Shown here piece by piece: positions 1 to 10,399 of a stretch of DNA of 37,766 nucleotides (position 1 is the first letter of the stretch; each line of letters starts with the position of its first letter). Source of the DNA: Phaeoceros laevis (taxonomy: Eukaryota > Anthocerotophyta > Anthocerotopsida > Notothyladales); contig JBNGIQ010009081.1 in NCBI GenBank assembly GCA_049999765.1, positions 1 to 37,766 of the forward strand, written 5' to 3'. The notes under the pieces are model-generated. The model was not told the origin of the DNA. It saw only the letters and a list, made by a program, of their open reading frames with translations, and ran no database searches. The position numbers and the translations under genes were made by a program.

Positions 1-12
1 ATCCATGAGACA

Positions 13-310
13 TTAGAAGAGCTTAAAATTCTGCAGCCGTTGCCTGCAGTTCAGTAGAGGTTGCCCAACCTCTAACCTGCACAAGATCGGTGCCCGAATT
101 TGTTGGGTGAAGAAAAGGCTGGAAAACCACATGTCCACTGATGGTGTGGCCGCCCTTCTAAACACCTGCATCGCTTCCTGTAACCGGCCTTGAAATGCAT
201 ACATGCGCAACAGATGATTGCCCAAAAATGCGTACGATTCATACCCAAGTTTGATAGTTAGATCATGAAGTCGACGCCCCAACAGCAGATTCTTTTCTGC
301 CCCACATCTC
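13..310 (-). pseudogene. PPR protein fragment (PLS-type), 5'-truncated
   Basis: The minus strand reads a short stretch with the look of a PLS/E-class pentatricopeptide repeat protein: GAEKNLLLGRRLHDLTIKLG, then FLGNHLLRMYAFQGRLQEAM and VFRRA. The H-x-x-x-I-K-x-G and L-x-x-M-Y-x-x-x-G spacing is typical of plant organelle RNA-editing PPR proteins. Only about 1.5 repeats are present. Towards the N-terminus the frame runs straight into a 36-bp minisatellite at 331-460 that encodes low-complexity Gly-Arg-Asp sequence, so no normal 5' part exists here. Towards the C-terminus the frame stops at 13, or could splice at a GT near position 75, but the window edge prevents following it. I read it as a broken or partial PPR gene. 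A real exon with its 5' part displaced is the alternative. Confidence 0.55.
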
Positions 311-330
311 CGGATGACTCCGTGGTTCGA

Positions 331-460
331 CAGGCCGCCATCCCGACCAGGCCGCTTTCCTACAGTCAGGCCTCCATCCCGACCAGGCCGCTTTCCCACA
401 GTCAGGCCTCCATCCCGACCAGGCCATAGCCTTGCAGACAACCCGCCATCCCGACCAGGC
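331..460. repeat. 36-bp tandem repeat (about 4 copies)
   Basis: The motif tcccgaccag starts at 341, 377, 413 and 449, an exact 36-bp period. Copies 1-3 are nearly identical and the fourth has diverged. A degenerate further copy of the motif lies near 539. Because 36 is a multiple of three, the array stays open on both strands and makes the artefactual open frames seen here. Confidence 0.9.
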
Positions 461-545
461 GAGCCGCCATTGATGCCACTCTCTGCCCAACCTACCTGCT
501 TCCGCTCGCCAGACACAGCCCTCCAGCCCTCCCGCCATCTCGACC

Positions 546-636
546 AGGTGTGGGCACGGGCTGCCTCCAAGCCCAGCGCGCCCTGCCTCTCTGCCCAGCG
601 CGCCCTGCCTCCAGGTGTGGGCACGGGCTGCCTCCA
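546..636. repeat. GC-rich imperfect direct repeat
   Basis: A 24-nt block beginning aggtgtgggcacgggctgcc occurs at 546-569 and again at 613-636 (67-bp offset). Between them the motif gcccagcgcgccctgcct is itself doubled. This extends the minisatellite-like region that starts at 331. Confidence 0.7.
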
Positions 637-800
637 GGCCGCCGCCCTTGCCCTGCGCGCGCCGACCTGCTCAGCCAGCCATGGCCGTCCAGCCCGCCAC
701 TAGGCCGCCGTCTTGCTGAGGCCGACAAGCCTCTTCCGGCCGGAGGCGGTATGACGAACCGGACTTCCGGCGAGAGACGAAAAGACGAAGCTTGCACGAA

Positions 801-822
801 GAGCGAGTATGCAAACTCGCTC
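801..822. repeat. 8-bp stem inverted repeat
   Basis: gagcgagt (801-808) and actcgctc (815-822) form a perfect 8-bp stem with a 6-nt loop. It lies at the right edge of the GC-rich repeat tract. No function is assigned. Confidence 0.5.
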
Positions 823-849
823 TCCCTTTCGCCGCAACACGTTTAGCCG

Positions 850-2560
850 GCGCCTCAATGATTTGAAATTGTATACGCGTATGATCATCCGAAAATGCCT
901 ATACACGTGAAGGCTCCGTCCGGTACAGTATGTCGTGAGCTCATGGGATGTTGTATGGCCCTGCCGCGATGGTGATGGCTGCATGATGGGGGGGGGCTGG
1001 CGCCATGGGCTGGCATACCGGCACATGGATGGTCCGCGCATGGTTGGGAGGTGGGCCGTACGCTTTGGGAAGCGGACTGCACTAACTGCCCGGAACCATC
1101 TATCTCTACGCGTGACAGGTGCGTATGGGGTCAGCTTAGAAATCTGTGCCGCGTTTCCATATTTTCCGACAAGTTTTCTTGTTGAAGGATCTAACTCACA
1201 CCAGTCCTTACCCCAAGCTCTTTTTTCCTTCAACCGATTATTAGCCTAGTAAGTAGTATGTTCATGTTATTAATATTGTCGCAAACGATGGATCTATTGC
1301 GTAAGGGTAGAGATACTTGTGAACTTGTGAACTTGTGAGCGTACTTGTGAACCATATTGCGTAATGCAATATGGTTCACAAGTACACCTTTGTAACAACT
1401 AGTAATCAGTGCTGAAAACCAACTCATTTGGGCCCATTGGTTTTGCAGGTGCATGATTGGATTTGGACCCGTCATTGCGTTGTTGGTAACATGGCCAGAG
1501 CTCACCTAACCCAGCAACAATCAGACAAAGTGCAGCTGACAGGGGCGGCTGACACTGGCACGCTTCTGACTCGCCCCCTCCTCAGTCGCCACCACCAATA
1601 CCCATCCACTTCTGCTCATCGCCTGCGACGGTGTGCGGCTTCGACTAAAATAAACCGCAAATGTATAGAAAACTGGTCTAGCTCCCGCGGATTCCTTCTC
1701 TTGGCTTCCAATTGGGCCTGCCATCTGCACTTTTTGCATCATTTGGATACATGCCGCTTCCTCTGGGCCTGGCCTCTGGTCTCCTGAGCTGAGCAATAAT
1801 CCTGCAGGTCTGCACGGGCAAGACCTGGAAAGATGTCGTTGAGGTTCGTGCTTTCCTGGTCATATTCTCCGCTTCTGCGGGCCTTCCACATTGCCACTCA
1901 TGGACGGACGACGTAATTCTGGTGAGTGGGAGTGGGACTGCTCCAGCCTCCGACAGTGTGCTGATTCTTAAGTCCTGTCTTGTGTTCAATTCCTGTGAAA
2001 CGGAAAGGCTCAGTCAGGGCGTTATGTACTTCTTCCTGTGTTGTCCGTGGATTGTACGTCTTGAGCCTGAGAATTTGTGGTGCTTCAGTAGACGTTAGTT
2101 GCAAAGATCTCAGAGTGTACCTGTGCTGCTTATTGCCTTCGTGTGATGTCCTGGTGGTTCATCCCTCCAGAGCTGCAAGGTTACGAGGTTTTGGAAAGTA
2201 GGTTCTGTGTCGCCTGGCGCATTTCTAGTAGCTGTGTTGCAGCTCGCTTCGGTGCTAAGGTGGTCTTCTCTTGCACAAGTCCCACAGGCTAAAGCCTGAT
2301 TATGCTGACTGAGCGAGTTTCCTTCTTCCTGAGTCAGTTCTCCATGGTGGTACGTCAACGGTCTATGGTAGAAGCTGGACAGAATGGTGACGGTCATTGT
2401 GTCCTGTAGGTGTGCCAGCCAGAGTGGGCAGGATTAAGCCCCCTGAAAGACGACGAAATTGCGCTCTTCGAAACTAGGCTCTCTCAGAATGATGCAAGAG
2501 TAGGTTTCCTCCACATGTGAGGAGCGGCTTGCAGGAGGTTTTCTACATGCAAGGGAGACC
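850..2560. other. Intergenic region upstream of the receptor-like kinase
   Basis: Apart from the hairpin at 1341-1385 I see no convincing gene here. The open frames are short, without recognisable domains and without matched splice phases. The stretch just before 2561 is the presumed promoter and 5' leader of the receptor-like kinase; no clear TATA box was placed. Confidence 0.5.
1341..1385. repeat. Perfect 20-bp hairpin with flanking short direct repeats
   Basis: Positions 1341-1360 are the exact reverse complement of 1366-1385, with a 5-nt loop (gtaat). Just upstream (1314-1350) the octamer acttgtga occurs four times, and it is also present within the hairpin arm. The structure could be the core of a miniature inverted-repeat element or a local palindromic duplication. 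No target-site duplication was found. Confidence 0.85.
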
Positions 2561-5500
2561 ATGTTGCATCACTGCTGCTCACGTACAAATTCAGAAGCCG
2601 TCCTGTTTGTGGTTATTGTTACCACCATTCTGCAAAGTTGGATATGTTTGGGCTCGGCTGTCCAGTTTCCACTTGGTTCTTCGTGGAAAAATAACGGCGC
2701 ATCTCTGGCTACGGTCCCTGGAGAGCACGATGGGGTGTACCGTGTTATCGCTGGATCAGGGGTTGCCTTCACGTTGGGATTTGTTGCCACCCTTCCTCCA
2801 GAATTCAACAGATTTACGTTCTCTGTGGTTGCGCTACAAAATTATACTTCAAGTAATAGGCGTTTTGTTCAGGGTACTGCCAGTGTTGTCTGGTCAGCCA
2901 ACAGAGATCACCTGGTTGCAGAGAGTGCAGTTCTGCAGCTTGGTATGGACGGAAATCTTGTCCTTACTGATGGAGATGGGCGACCAGCATGGGCTTCAAA
3001 TACCTGTAAGAATGGTGCTGATTTTCAAGATCTTTTGTGGTGTTTGATTCTAATATGCTGTCTGTGCACTTTTGGTGACTAGGTCGTTGTTTGTCTTGAG
3101 ACCTTCTGTGTATTAGTTGACTGCAATTGTCCCTTACACAAGGTAGCTGTTATATTGGAGATACTGGGCTGTAGGCCTTGGAACAACTTTTCCATCACAC
3201 TTGCCATTGTGTACTGTCATTTCAGCAAGGCGGGGAGTGAGAGCATTGGAGGTGCTCTCTTCTGGGAATCTTGTGCTCTTAGATAATGGGAATAGCACTG
3301 TCTGGCAGAGCTTTGATCAGCCCATTGAAGTATTGCTGCCTGGACAAAAACTCTATGTGGGCTCATCTTTGGTCAGCAGTGTCTCAGCTGTTAACCCGTC
3401 CTCGGGAAACTTTTCTTTGGTTGTGGAATCGGATGGAGTTTATCTGTACGCCAGCAGTTTGGTTGGAGGACTTCAGCCTTATTATGGTCCTGGTTTTGGA
3501 GGCAGACGAGGTGTGATGAGGTTTTTTAATAGCATCAACAGCACTAGGGATCAGTACCTTCGGAATGGCTCTGATTGCTTCAATCTGATCAGTATTTCTG
3601 TTCAATATTCCCGGAATTATTCTCTAGTCCTTAGAGAAAGCTGGAACCTAACGAGCTGTAATATCTCTCGAGCTGCATTTGATACCTCTACTCCCCTGGG
3701 TCTTGATACATTTGGCACTCCCTTTTCTGTTTGTACGGCTCCATTAATAAGTTGCTATCTGAGGCTAGATCCAGATGGAGACATCCGTCAGTATCAACCA
3801 AGAGTCCCACGCACAGGGATGACTTGGAGCCCAGTCGGCGGAGATTTGCTTAGCGCTTCTGTAAATTCTTCTAGTTGTTTCCTTCCAAATGAGTGTGGCC
3901 CTTATGGTGTCTGCAGTGATGGAGCCTGCAGGTGTCCTGCAAGTACCTCGTCTCCTTCAACGGCTTTCTTTCAGTATATTGATCCAAAAGTGCCCCAATT
4001 AGGATGCATTCGATCGACTCCCTTGGATACCTGCAGCAGCAACGTCTCATCTAGCAATCTGGTGCTTCTAGAGGTGGATGATGTGGGCTATTTTGCAGTC
4101 GGAAACAGCCGGTTTTCAGCACATCGAGACAGGAACATAAGCTTGGCGTTGTGCAAAGAAACTTGCCTGCAAGATTGTTCCTGCCAGGCCCTCTTTTTCA
4201 CAGCCAGGCCTCTGGGGTCTCTGACAACTGAGATCGAAACACTTTGCTATTATACTCCAGAGCTTTCATATGGTTTGAAGAATACATCAGCGGCAGGGAA
4301 CGGTACAGGGCTCTTTCAAGCCTTCTTCAAAGTTCGTGTCACACCTGTCAAGGATTCCCTGATGGCGCCCTCATCTGCTGGACATTCAGTGACCAAATTG
4401 GCAGGGGTGATTTCTAGTGGCATCTTTGTACTGCTGGTACTGATATTTGTTCTCGCCCTGTATCTCTTCCACAAGCGAAGACTGAAGATGTACAAAAGTT
4501 CCAAGGAAGAGATGCTTCTTACAGCACTTTCAGGGCTCCCTCCGAAGCTGTCTTACAAGGAGTTGAAATCTGCTACGGGGAATTTTGCTAGAAGGCTGGG
4601 TTCAGGTGAACTAGGTGGAGTGTTTGAGGCAGTTGTGCTTGACGGAAGCAAGGTGGCAGTAAAACAGCTGGAGCTGGAGCCTCTTGTCCAGAAGGATTTC
4701 CATGACCAAGTTGCCTCCCTAGCACGTATTCAGCACTACAATTTAGTCCGGCTGCGGGGTTTCTGTGCAGAGGGTGCTCATTTGCTTTTGGTATACGAGC
4801 TCATCCCCAATGGTTCTCTTGATTCATGGCTGTTTTGGAGGCCTCATGAAGTTACAGTGCTGGATGAGCTGGACAGCACAGGTGAACCACAGAAGGCGAC
4901 AGTTCTGCAGCCAAAGGCCCCTCCATCACTGCCGTGGAATGTGCGATTCAACATCTGTCTAGGCATATCCCGGGGCCTGCTGCATCTACACGAGGGTTGC
5001 AGGGAGCAGGTTCTCCATCTTGGCCTTAAGCCTCAGAGTATTCTGCTGGATATGAACTTGACCCCTAAGATATCAGGGTTTGGGCTGTCCAAGCTGAAGA
5101 AGCGGGAAGACAGCCAGGTGGGTAGCAGAAGGGTGCACAGAGAGAGTCGAGGTTACCAAGCTCCCGAGTGGCAGCTTCATGCCCCTGCATCACCAGAGAT
5201 GGATGTATACAGCTTTGGCATGATCTTGCTGGAGATCATCAGTGGGCGGAGAAACCTGGATATTGCATACGGGTCGGAGCAGGCATTTTTCCCGTCATGG
5301 GCATGTGAGCAGGTGGAGCTGGGCAGACAGATGGAGCTGGTGGACAGTCGGCTGGAAGGTTTATTCGATCAGGAGCAGGCTGAGAAGCTGATAAACATTG
5401 CACTGTGGTGCATCCAAGAAGTTCCCAAGCTGAGACCTCGGATGAAGTTTGTGGTTGAAATGCTAGAGGGCCAGCAGAAGATCCCCAAAGCACCATCCTC

Positions 5501-5672
5501 TCTACATGTGGCGTTGCAAAACACGGGTGGTCTTTTCGCAGAGCTAGGGGCAGGATTCAGCATGGAAAAACTGGACTTGGCAAATTTTGACCAGAATTCG
5601 GATGCGTATGAGCACGAGCCTGAATTATCTGATGTGGAGTTGTTGATGTCTCGTGACAGGAGCGATGACTGA
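2561..5672 (+). CDS. G-type lectin S-receptor-like kinase with a degenerate kinase domain
   Basis: Exons are 2561-3005 and 3226-5672 (phase 1 intron, donor T|gtaagaa, acceptor ttcag), giving 963 aa. Order of domains: N-terminal hydrophobic signal region (about 13-33); bulb-lectin domain (about 50-190, with VVWSANRDH, LGMDGNLVL and TVWQSFDQP); S-locus-glycoprotein region; EGF-like Cys cluster from 366 (NECGPYGVC, CRCP); PAN/apple-like Cys region about 418-510; membrane segment about 540-565; juxtamembrane RRLKMYK; kinase-like domain about 610-890. The family sits in the plasma membrane and signals on extracellular ligands. The VAVK lysine (K628) is kept, but the helix-C Glu position is Gln643, the HRD motif is HLG (746-748) and DFG is GFG (766-768). 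Phosphotransfer is therefore unlikely, and a pseudokinase or co-receptor role is inferred. The reading frame is intact, so it does not look like a dead gene. The start is the first ATG before the signal region. Confidence 0.92.
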
Positions 5673-8056
5673 CTATGAAGGGCTTGATCCTTGGAAGTCT
5701 ATCTACGGAAAAGTGACGAGGGGAGCTAGCTGCAGGTGCTTTATTCCCTGATAGTGAAAGGCCTCTGTCTCTACACTACAGATGCGCCCATAGAGGTTTA
5801 AGGAAAGTGTACATTAATAGTGCTGGTTGCTCTGTTATGAGTCTAGTTGAAAGTTGAAACTCTAAGCTGTATTTTTAGTTAGGAGCTTGTATCGTAGACT
5901 ATAAGGTGCCCTTTTATCAGTGCTGTCTATCCAACATTCTTTGGAACTTTTCGTAAAAGGAGTTCTTCATCTGGTACACGCCGGTGCTGCAAACATTTGC
6001 TCTAGTGAGTCTTGTCCGGTTGGATGACAAACAATTGAAACAGTCTGAATGATTGAGCATCCTCAAAACAGAGAAGAGGGCTTGCTTGTTTCCTCCACAC
6101 TCATGTCGCTGTCATCTTGAGTGCCTCCATTTTAAGTACGTCTGGTTTGAGGCACACGGAGAGGCAATGACTCTGAACAAAGCATCTCCGAATTCAGCTT
6201 TTGTTTTGACCGTCGGTACAGATTGAGGTGATAGTTCCTTCATGGGACGTGAGGGTACGTGAGCCACATGCCCGTGGTCCTGCTAGAGTCGTAGCACCAC
6301 TGATGATTGTCTGCTACGATAGACCAGTCCATCCAGCTGCTCTGCTGTTGCAATCTAGAAAAGGGATGGGTGATGAGAGAGCTGGTCATGATGATTAGAG
6401 TTGCGAGCAAGCAACCTACTGTACCTACACACATCCAAGTCATCGCAAGACAGGAGAGGTTGCGATCATGATTGGATGGGACAATGAAGATTGCCCCTGT
6501 TGCTTGCTTGGTTGCTTGCGATGGGTGCATGTGCTCCTTGCGCCCTCTCCAATGAAAAGCACGAAAGAAAAAAAAAGTCCAGGAGACGAACATAAAAGTC
6601 CGTCACAATTTCTCACAAACTCGTCAACAGCCCAGAATCCTAGCTCAAATCCGAGCTTGTCTTGTCACATCTAATCAGTAGTTATCAAGCCCGAAACCAA
6701 AACAAAAAGCATGGTTCTCAACTATTTTGTTTAGCCTAGACTACTAAGACTAGTCTAAGACTATTTGGCTGGCCGTTACAGAGGAGTCAGGAAATGAAAC
6801 AACGGATGGATTTTATTTGCATTTGGTTTCGTCACTTTCGCGGAAGAAAAGGTGGTCGTTGTCGAATGATCTACTATTTTACTTACTCCGACGGCTACTA
6901 GACCAGCTGCGGTCACGAGAATCGGGGGGCTGCATTATTATGTGTACCCTTCCAGGCCCCAGCCTCATTTTCCTTTTGAATTGACCATCGATCAGATTCG
7001 ATCTTGTGAAGGCCAGCAGGGCAGGGCAGGGCAGTGCCCGGCAGCGGCTTCCGTGGCGTGCCTAGCCACGCCATCTGGCTGGGTGCTTTTCCCCATTATG
7101 GCATTTCAAGCTCCTCCCTGTTGCCACGCCGGGAAATCGGAGGCGTCCGGCAGTCAACTGGCGTCGACTTGGATTCGGACCTTCGATGCCGAGTAAAACA
7201 TCCCCCAACACAACCATGTCCACATCTTTTGCTTCATCTTCCGCAAAACGCTCTTAGGAAGGCGGACTCACACTAACGACTATCCGAACTTTCGAAAATT
7301 GTGAACGAGTACATTGCAAAGGGTCAAATTGACCCTTCAGGCGGTCAGGATTCAAGAATACTGCAATGGCATCGCCTTTTATTCTTTTAGATATTTATTT
7401 GTGTAATTTAGATGCATTGTCTTAAGGCAGCCAACAGCCAGGCTGAGCCAGCCAGCGGCGCCAGACATTCACTGATCCAGCTGGTATTCACGCCTTTCAC
7501 GCCAAAGCCTGCCATTTCAGTACCAAGTTGTTAAGTAGTACCAACTTATCAAAGTTGAGGGCCCAATGAGGGCAATGTAACAAGTATTTAAATAAGTCAA
7601 ATGCCCCAAGGTCAACACGTGCCAAGTGCCTCCTCCCCTGGTGACTTGAACTGGCTTCCTTTCCATGAAGCGGCGGGCTCGCATCCATAGGGATCATCAA
7701 CCCGACAGCTAGCACCACAAGCAAGCTAGTACAGCCTCCGTCTATAAAAGCCCAGCGCAATTGCCAGAATTGCAGTGCAGTCCTGCTCCTTGCCTTCGCT
7801 TCTAGGTCGGCCGGTTTCTGCCCCAACCTTCTGCTCTCTGCGCATCCGCTTCCTGCAACAATTCATTCCTGCCTTCAAGTTTTCCCTTCCGTCGTAGCCG
7901 ATCAATTCTCCTCTCCTTCTCAGAAGCCTTCAGTCTGATTGAATCTGCAGGGAATTGCCATCCCTGGAGCTCAACTTCGTCATCCATTCTCAAGAAGTTC
8001 CTCGATTTCAGAGGATTTTTCCGAGGCTCCGTCTTCTGCAGCAGCTCTTGAGAACC
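5673..8056. other. 3' region of the kinase gene and STIG1 upstream region
   Basis: About 5673-6200 is probably 3' untranslated sequence of the receptor kinase. From there to 7740 I find only short open frames without domain character. The last 300 bases hold the STIG1 promoter and leader, described separately. No mobile element or RNA gene was recognised. Confidence 0.5.
7743..7749 (+). promoter_or_regulatory. TATA box of the STIG1-like gene
   Basis: TATAAAA lies about 310 bp upstream of the STIG1 start codon, in the context tctataaaagccc. Transcription would be expected to begin about 30 bp downstream, giving a long pyrimidine-rich leader of about 280 nt. The position is inferred from the motif alone. 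Confidence 0.55.
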
Positions 8057-8743
8057 ATGGCCTCTTCCACAGCTTTCTGCGCGATGCTGCTGCTCTGCCT
8101 GCTACTTGCGGCAATTGCGGCTCCCGTGCAAGCTGCCAGGGGCCATCACCGGACTCATCTCAAGGCTCCGCCGCCGCAGCCACGGGTAATTGTTTGCTCT
8201 GCTTTTCAAGAATCAATTGAAGTCGGTGGTTCTTCACGGCAGTGGATTTCTGATTGTCTCCAGGGAAGAGTTCCTTGGTTTTTTTCGATTGTCTGCCGGA
8301 TAATTTTCTCAGGACTCTGGCTTGCTGCTGCTGTGACTGAGTGTCTTGGCAGATTTTTAACAATGTCTGCTGTCTGCCTCTCATATCTGCAGTGCCCCAA
8401 GGGCCAGCTGCTGTGCAGTGGCAGCTGCACCAATTCCACTATCGATGAGCTCAACTGCGGCACTTGCGGCCACGATTGCACCGCACTCTTCATGCCCTAC
8501 GGAGCCTGCTGCGGCGGCGATTGTGTGGACTTCGGCTACGACAACCAGAACTGCGGTGGATGCAACCATGCTTGCCCAGGCAACACCACCTGCTGCTCGC
8601 AGGCGTGCGCCTCCACCCTGACCGATATTTTCAACTGCGGTAGTTGTGGCAACGTGTGCGACACCGCCTACTGCTGCGACGGCAAATGCACCGACGAGAA
8701 GTCTGAGAAGGAGGAGTGCGGATGCGAGCCCTTCTGCCCCTAG
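8057..8743 (+). CDS. STIG1-like cysteine-rich secreted protein
   Basis: Exons 8057-8185 and 8393-8743 (phase 0, donor CGG|gtaatt, acceptor tctgcag) give 159 aa. Residues 1-26 form a clear signal peptide ending PVQA. A short basic/proline linker (HHRTHLKAPPPQPR) follows. From residue 44 the protein is a Cys-rich domain with the STIG1 pattern: CPKGQLLC, repeated NCGxCxxxC (ELNCGTCGHDC, NQNCGGCNHAC, FNCGSCGNVC) and CCxGxC units. STIG1 proteins are secreted, apoplastic peptides or proteins; in flowering plants they act in stigma exudate and pollen-tube signalling, so in another plant group the role is unknown. The ATG has good context (accATGg). The 207-nt intron has no stop in frame and would add a hydrophobic insert if retained. 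Confidence 0.93.
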   Translation: MASSTAFCAMLLLCLLLAAIAAPVQAARGHHRTHLKAPPPQPRVIVCSAFQESIEVGGSSRQWISDCLQGRVPWFFSIVCRIIFSGLWLAAAVTECLGRFLTMSAVCLSYLQCPKGQLLCSGSCTNSTIDELNCGTCGHDCTALFMPYGACCGGDCVDFGYDNQNCGGCNHACPGNTTCCSQACASTLTDIFNCGSCGNVCDTAYCCDGKCTDEKSEKEECGCEPFCP

Positions 8744-10399
8744 GGAGCTTCTACATTTGCAACTAGTAGACTTCGCTTGCCTCCTCCAAAACTTTTTTTG
8801 TTTCTAAAGCCAGCAAGTCGCGTAAGCCACTTGCTGTATGATCTTATTCACTAGTGGCAAGGCTGTCTGGGATTTACTTTACAAGGTAGAAGCACCTCAA
8901 GCAGCCTCTTCCGGCAAGTAGCTTCATAAGCCACTTGCTAATAGACTATGTCCTCGGCGCATAACTGTATAGGGTCCTTCGTATTAGGAGACAGGCAAGC
9001 AACAAGCAGTATGTCCCTCTCCACTTGCTGCCACTTTGGATGTTCCCAAACCAAAGAACTTGAAGGCAGATTATGCCGGTCTCAGTAGGCAAATGATGCC
9101 AGTCTCTTAAGTCTACTTCTGTCCCACCATTAAAAACGAAGACAAACCAAACCAGAAAGCGCAGAAACCAAACCAGCTCTGGCTGGGAGTCTAGCTCGCT
9201 GCGTACTGCGTACGGCATGGGGTTTTGTTGGAGTATCCGGAGTGGCCGGAGTAAAAGCGCTCTGTTTTCCACTGGCGGTTAGGGTGAATGGAGTCTTGTC
9301 ATGCTGCCCGGACACGTCTGTGGTCCCTCGAACGATGACAAACAGTGTTATTAGGCACGTCAGACTGACACCTTATCGGAGACACAACCTAACTCCGTCT
9401 TCCTCGACACAGCTGCATCTCCATGTAAAGTCATTCCGTCATTTCAGTGCCTCGAAACTCCAGCTAGGTGGTGAACGTCCCCTTAGAGTTTCCAAATATC
9501 GGATGGCTTCCTCGATAGCAGTTGAAAATTGACGCCATTTTTGAGTGACAAGGTCTTTAGTGCCCGTGTGTCCACAGCAAACCCATCAGGTGAAGAACAT
9601 TGGTGGGTTGTTGTGGCAAGCATCTCTATTGCTGGCTGGGGCTGGGTGCAGCCTCCACTGATACCTGCCCTGGGTGAAGTTCTTTGTTTTTCCTTCTCTC
9701 TTGGATACTTGGATTGTCCGAGAGGAACGTAGTGTACTAGTCTAGTCAGCCTTCTGTAGGGACTAAGGAATCACCCCACATTTTTTTGCCATGTTGCTCA
9801 CAGCACTAATGGGTACCATCTGCTGATTGGGCGCTTTAGCCGAATATGGTACACTTTGTGGCCTGCCTGCTTCACTGAAGTATGCTGTTGCAACTTGTTG
9901 TGGCTCTGGTTTCTCCAATTGCAACTTGTTTGCTCCAATTTGCCTTCCCTTCTTTTATGAAAAACCATCAACCCTCCCTGGAATGTTCACTGAAACGGGC
10001 CTGTTTAGTGTTAGAGTGCGTAAAAGCTTGGCTGTTGCAACCATGCAGACCTCTCGCAAGCTTCCGCAATAGTACTGTCACTTCAAAGACATTGATTGGT
10101 TGGATCAACTTGGATGTCTCTGTATGTGAGTTCCTACATTGCCTCGTAGCGAAATGTATATGATGCGTTGGTCATCATGAAAACCATTCCGTCCCTAGCT
10201 AGGCCTTCCCCACTGCTCCTTGTGACAGCTGGCTCCCTGTCAAGATTGCATTTACATGTGAGATCTGTTTCCTAGGTCACACCGGATGAGTCTTCAGGCG
10301 GGCTTGCTCGCTCAAGATTGTTAGATGAAGCCTCATCCAGCAGTCCTGCACGAAATAATCGTTACAAGTCTATATGCACCTGGCCATGGGTGACCTGAG
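8744..10399. other. Intergenic region between STIG1 and GT92 copy 1
   Basis: About 8744-8990 is likely STIG1 3' untranslated sequence. It contains two imperfect copies of a roughly 25-nt block ending ataagccacttgct or gtaagccacttgct (near 8810-8836 and 8912-8940). From 9000 to 10399 I see no gene, RNA or element that I can support. The two flanking genes are convergent here. Confidence 0.5.
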
